Source: Pseudomonas sp. PA15(2017) (lineage in GTDB: Bacteria > Pseudomonadota > Gammaproteobacteria > Pseudomonadales > Pseudomonadaceae). Taken from it: a DNA stretch of 64,000 nucleotides. A model generated the notes under the pieces. The model searched no databases. It was not told the origin of the DNA and was given only the letters and a program-made list of their open reading frames with translations. The position numbers were made by a program, and so were the translations under genes. Numbering within the stretch: position 1 is the stretch's first letter; each line of letters starts with the position of its first letter. Below are positions 61,400-64,000 of the stretch, in pieces. The stretch covers positions 56,682-120,681 of the forward strand of contig NZ_MSXV01000053.1 of assembly GCF_001945395.1 (NCBI RefSeq). Reading direction: 5' to 3'.

Positions 61400-63295
61400 A
61401 TGACGAGAAACCTGCAGTTCAGCCACAAGATCCTGCTGGCCGCCACCCTGGTGGTCACGGTCGCCTTCGCCCTGTTCAGCCTCTACAACGACAGCCGCCA
61501 GCGTAGCAGCATTCAGGCATCGCTCCAGAGCAACCTGAGCCAGGCCAGCAACGCCGCCGCCGGCAATATCGAAAGCTGGTTGTCCGGGCGCATTCTGCTG
61601 GTCGAGAGCCTCGCCCAGAACCTGGAGCTGGCGGTTGCCGGCAGCAACCTGCAAGAAGTCATCTCGCGCCCGGTGTACAAGGGCGCCTTCCTGTCCACCT
61701 ACATCGGTGTACAGAGCGATGGCCGCTTCCTGTCCAGCCCGCCGACCCAGATGGCCGCTGGCTACGATCCGCGCACCCGGCCCTGGTACAAGGACACCGC
61801 CCAGGCTAACCGCACCATCCTTACCGCGCCCTACGTCGACCAGATCACCAACTCCCTGGTGATTTCGCCAATCGCTCCGGTGCGTGGCCCGGATGGCAAG
61901 CCATTCGGCATGACCGGCGGCGACGTCAGCCTGGACACCCTGGTGAAGATCATCAACGCCATCGAACTGGGCGACCTGGGCTACGCGTTCCTGGTCAGCA
62001 AGGACGGCACCGTACTGGTTCATCCCCAGGACGAGCTGGTGATGAAGAACCTGCGCGACCTTTACCCAAATACCACCATCGGCCTGGACAGCAAGCTCAC
62101 CGAAGTCACCCAGGATGGCCAGGAGCGCCTGCTGACCTTCTCGCCGGTAAAAGGTCTGCCGGACGTGCAGTGGTACGTGGGCCTGTCCATCGACAAGAAC
62201 CTGGCCTACGCGGCGCTGGATGAATTCCGCCTGTCGGCCGCCATCGCCACGCTGATCGCCGTGGCCCTGATCATCGCCCTGCTTGGTGTGCTGATCCGCG
62301 TGCTGATGCAGCCATTGACCACCATGGGCAAGGCCATGGAAGACATCGCCCGCGGTGAAGGTGACCTGACCAAACGCCTGGCCATCCAGTCCCAGGACGA
62401 ATTCGGCGCACTGGCCAGCTCGTTCAACCGATTCGTCGAGCGCATCCACGCCTCGATCCGCGAAGTATCCTCGGCCACCGCCCAGGTCAACGAAGTCGCC
62501 AAGCTGGTGGTCAACGCTTCCAACTCCTCGATCGTCAACTCCGACGAGCAGGCCAGCCGCACCAATAGCGTGGCCGCGGCGATCAACGAACTGGGCGCCG
62601 CCGCCCAGGAAATCGCCCGCAACGCAGCGGATGCGTCCAGCCAGGCCTCCGACGCCCGCCATCAGGCCGAGGACGGCGGCAAGGTGGTACAGCAGGCCAT
62701 CAATGCCATGACCGACCTGTCGGCCAAGGTCGTCGATGCCCGCGGCAAGATCGAGATGCTCGCCGGCAAGACCACGGACATCGGGCAGATTCTCGAGGTG
62801 ATCAAGAGCATTTCCCAGCAAACCAACCTGCTGGCCCTCAACGCCGCCATCGAAGCCGCCCGCGCTGGCGAGGCGGGCCGCGGTTTCGCGGTGGTCGCCG
62901 ACGAAGTGCGCAACCTGGCCCACCGTACCCAGGAGTCGGCCCAGGAAATCGAGAAGATGATCGAGGAGCTACAGGTCGGCTCCCGCGAGTCGGTCACCAC
63001 CATGACCGAAAGCCAGCACTACAGCGAGCAGAGCGTGGAAGTCGCCAACCAGGCCGGCGAACGGCTGGGCAGCGTGACCCTGCGCATCGGCGAGATCGAC
63101 GGCATGAACCAGTCGGTGGCCACGGCCACAGAGGAACAGACTTCGGTAATCGAGGCACTGAACATGGACATCACCGAGATCAACACCCTCAATCAGGAAG
63201 GCGTGGAAAACCTGCAGGCCACCCTGCGCGCCTGCGCCGACCTGGAGCAGCAGGCCGCGCGCCTCAAGCATCTGGTCGACAGCTTCCGGATCTGA
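61400..63295 (+). CDS. Methyl-accepting chemotaxis protein, dCache type
   Basis: A 631-residue chemoreceptor. Helix one is at 10-28, a dCache ligand domain at about 35-280, helix two at about 285-307, then HAMP and a signalling domain with the tip ISQQTNLLALNAAIEAARAG. The ligand pocket has Tyr122, Arg127, Trp129, Tyr130, Asp147 and Asp175, which fits the known amino-acid-binding motif of PctA-type receptors (Asp175 is one residue off the usual spacing). I use the ATG at 61400; the frame back to 61226 overlaps the ATPase gene. Confidence 0.93.
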   Translation: MTRNLQFSHKILLAATLVVTVAFALFSLYNDSRQRSSIQASLQSNLSQASNAAAGNIESWLSGRILLVESLAQNLELAVAGSNLQEVISRPVYKGAFLSTYIGVQSDGRFLSSPPTQMAAGYDPRTRPWYKDTAQANRTILTAPYVDQITNSLVISPIAPVRGPDGKPFGMTGGDVSLDTLVKIINAIELGDLGYAFLVSKDGTVLVHPQDELVMKNLRDLYPNTTIGLDSKLTEVTQDGQERLLTFSPVKGLPDVQWYVGLSIDKNLAYAALDEFRLSAAIATLIAVALIIALLGVLIRVLMQPLTTMGKAMEDIARGEGDLTKRLAIQSQDEFGALASSFNRFVERIHASIREVSSATAQVNEVAKLVVNASNSSIVNSDEQASRTNSVAAAINELGAAAQEIARNAADASSQASDARHQAEDGGKVVQQAINAMTDLSAKVVDARGKIEMLAGKTTDIGQILEVIKSISQQTNLLALNAAIEAARAGEAGRGFAVVADEVRNLAHRTQESAQEIEKMIEELQVGSRESVTTMTESQHYSEQSVEVANQAGERLGSVTLRIGEIDGMNQSVATATEEQTSVIEALNMDITEINTLNQEGVENLQATLRACADLEQQAARLKHLVDSFRI

Positions 63296-63853
63296 GAGCC
63301 TGTTCATAATCTTTAAGCCCAGGTTCGTCGACTTTGGCGGCTAAGTGGTAGCGGCCGTTCGTTCTGGTGGGATGGACTGGTGATTATCTGTGGGAGCGGG
63401 CCATGCCCGCGAAAAATCACGGGCATGGACTGGGCGTGCCCGCCCGCTCCCACAATGAGTCCGCCAGCATTACCGTGTTGTTCGCGCGCTCAGTTCCGCT
63501 CTGACGAGCGGGTTACTTTTGGCATTGCCCGGATAGCCGGCCCCGCCAAAAGAAACCAAAAGGTCTAGCCCCGACATCCGGCCCCAGCTGCGCTGGGGTT
63601 CCCTCATTACATCGTCGTTCCGGGGGCCGGCCTGGAGGGCCATCCATGGCCCATCAGGCGGGGGCGCCTAGCCCTCTCGCCGCATCCATGCGGCTCGTCC
63701 CGCTATACAACGATTCCATTCGGCCTCCTGAAAGGGCGATTGATGTCGTCTGCCACTGCCGTGCAGTAGAAACATCAAAAAGCAAAAGCGACGAGGGGCC
63801 GCTTCTGCCTCGTAGTTGCCTCTTCATGCGCATACAAGGCTTTGAATAGGCTC
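63296..63853. repeat. Composite repeat element after the chemoreceptor gene
   Basis: It begins at once after the TGA stop with GAGCCTGTTCATA (63296-63308) and ends with TTTGAATAGGCTC (63841-63853), which match as inverted repeats at 11 of 13. Inside are a REP palindrome (63390-63454), a block GGTTACTTTTGGCATTGCCC at 63510 facing CGCCAAAAGAAACCAAAAGG, and the end shared with 50131-50171. No coding potential. Confidence 0.6.
63390..63454. repeat. REP palindrome
   Basis: GTGGGAGCGGGCCATGCCCG facing GGCGTGCCCGCCCGCTCCCA with GAAAAATCACGGGCATGGAC in between. Same family as 50064 and 50269. Confidence 0.8.
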
Positions 63854-64000
63854 TGAGACCGGGGCAAAAAAAGGGCGCCGCTCAGAGCGTGTGAAAACTC
63901 GCTGATGCAGGTAGTGATCCCATCAGACGCCCCGACATTGTTCGGGGCGTTTGCTTTTGTACGATTCGAAAGGTCGCGACCAACCTTTCAAGTGAGCAGC
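63854..64000. other. Gene-free window end with terminator-like hairpin
   Basis: Nothing coding is seen. ACGCCCCGA and TCGGGGCGT (63927-63935, 63942-63950) form a hairpin followed by TTGCTTTT. The sequence GAGCGTGTGAAAACTCGCTG at about 63885 recalls the termini of some insertion sequences, but the window ends before this can be judged. Confidence 0.4.

Noticed and set aside
63380..63849. Short ORFs in the repeat-rich end of the window
   Set aside because: They lie in REP and repeat sequence and do not look like proteins.

Overview
The window reads as ordinary chromosome of a gamma-proteobacterium of the genus Pseudomonas. The evidence is a high GC content, dense genes with Pseudomonas-type neighbours (moaC-moaD-moaE beside a PIN-PhoH ATPase, gcvHPT, cyoABCDE, an OprD-type porin, a gamma-glutamyl-polyamine operon) and GTGGGAGCGGGCCATGCCCGC-type REP palindromes. 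The species cannot be fixed from the sequence alone. No rRNA, tRNA, CRISPR array, prophage or intact transposase gene was seen.

Layout. 0-5 kb: 5' part of purT, a 54-aa membrane protein, moaCDE, a PIN-PhoH ATPase and yaaA. 5-13.7 kb: membrane proteins, an SDR, a diguanylate cyclase, a SWIM-SNF2 helicase ending in a 266-bp MITE-like element, psiE, LexA-controlled yebG and a SirB1-like protein. 13.7-18.5 kb: glycine cleavage operon gcvH-gcvP-gcvT behind a sigma-54 promoter. 18.5-22 kb: CHMI-like tautomerase, an OprD-type porin with a long leader, and an RlmI-like methyltransferase. 22-29.4 kb: cyoABCDE (cytochrome bo3 oxidase), a thioredoxin-like membrane protein and a Yip1 protein. 29.4-40.5 kb: nitrogen and amine catabolism, with a glutamine-synthetase-like ligase, XRE-cupin regulator and FAD oxidoreductase; a hydroxylysine-kinase-like phosphotransferase plus class III phospho-lyase/aminotransferase; an orphan polyamine-type binding protein; SDR; FCD-type GntR regulator; and a 2-hydroxyacid dehydrogenase. 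kptA lies inside this region.

40.7-59.3 kb is a large hexuronate and hexarate catabolic island: lacI-gudP-garD, two 96 percent identical kdgD copies flanking a tctCBA tricarboxylate-type transporter, udh, an SMP-30 lactonase, a dctPQM TRAP transporter, a DMT exporter/importer, a FadR-type GntR regulator and an aldose-1-epimerase-like mutarotase. Together they describe uptake of uronates and aldarates, oxidation of uronate to aldaro-lactone (Udh), lactone opening (SMP-30), dehydration to 5-keto-4-deoxyglucarate (GarD) and decarboxylating dehydration to 2-oxoglutarate semialdehyde (KdgD). The last step, a semialdehyde dehydrogenase, and a glucarate dehydratase are not in the window.

The most interesting signal is regulatory. 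A shared operator-like word, GTAYGAYRAC, occurs before both kdgD genes, tctC, udh, the gntR/epimerase pair and also before the OprD-type porin about 26 kb away. The porin and udh promoters have the same architecture (TTGACA, 18-bp spacer, GATAAT, operator just downstream). This predicts a GntR regulon that includes a dedicated outer-membrane channel. Other notable points are several palindromic repeat elements that sit exactly on stop codons, and the kinase/phospho-lyase amine module. 59.3-64 kb holds a small conserved protein, a HerA/YjgR-like ATPase, an amino-acid-type chemoreceptor and a repeat-rich, gene-free end.
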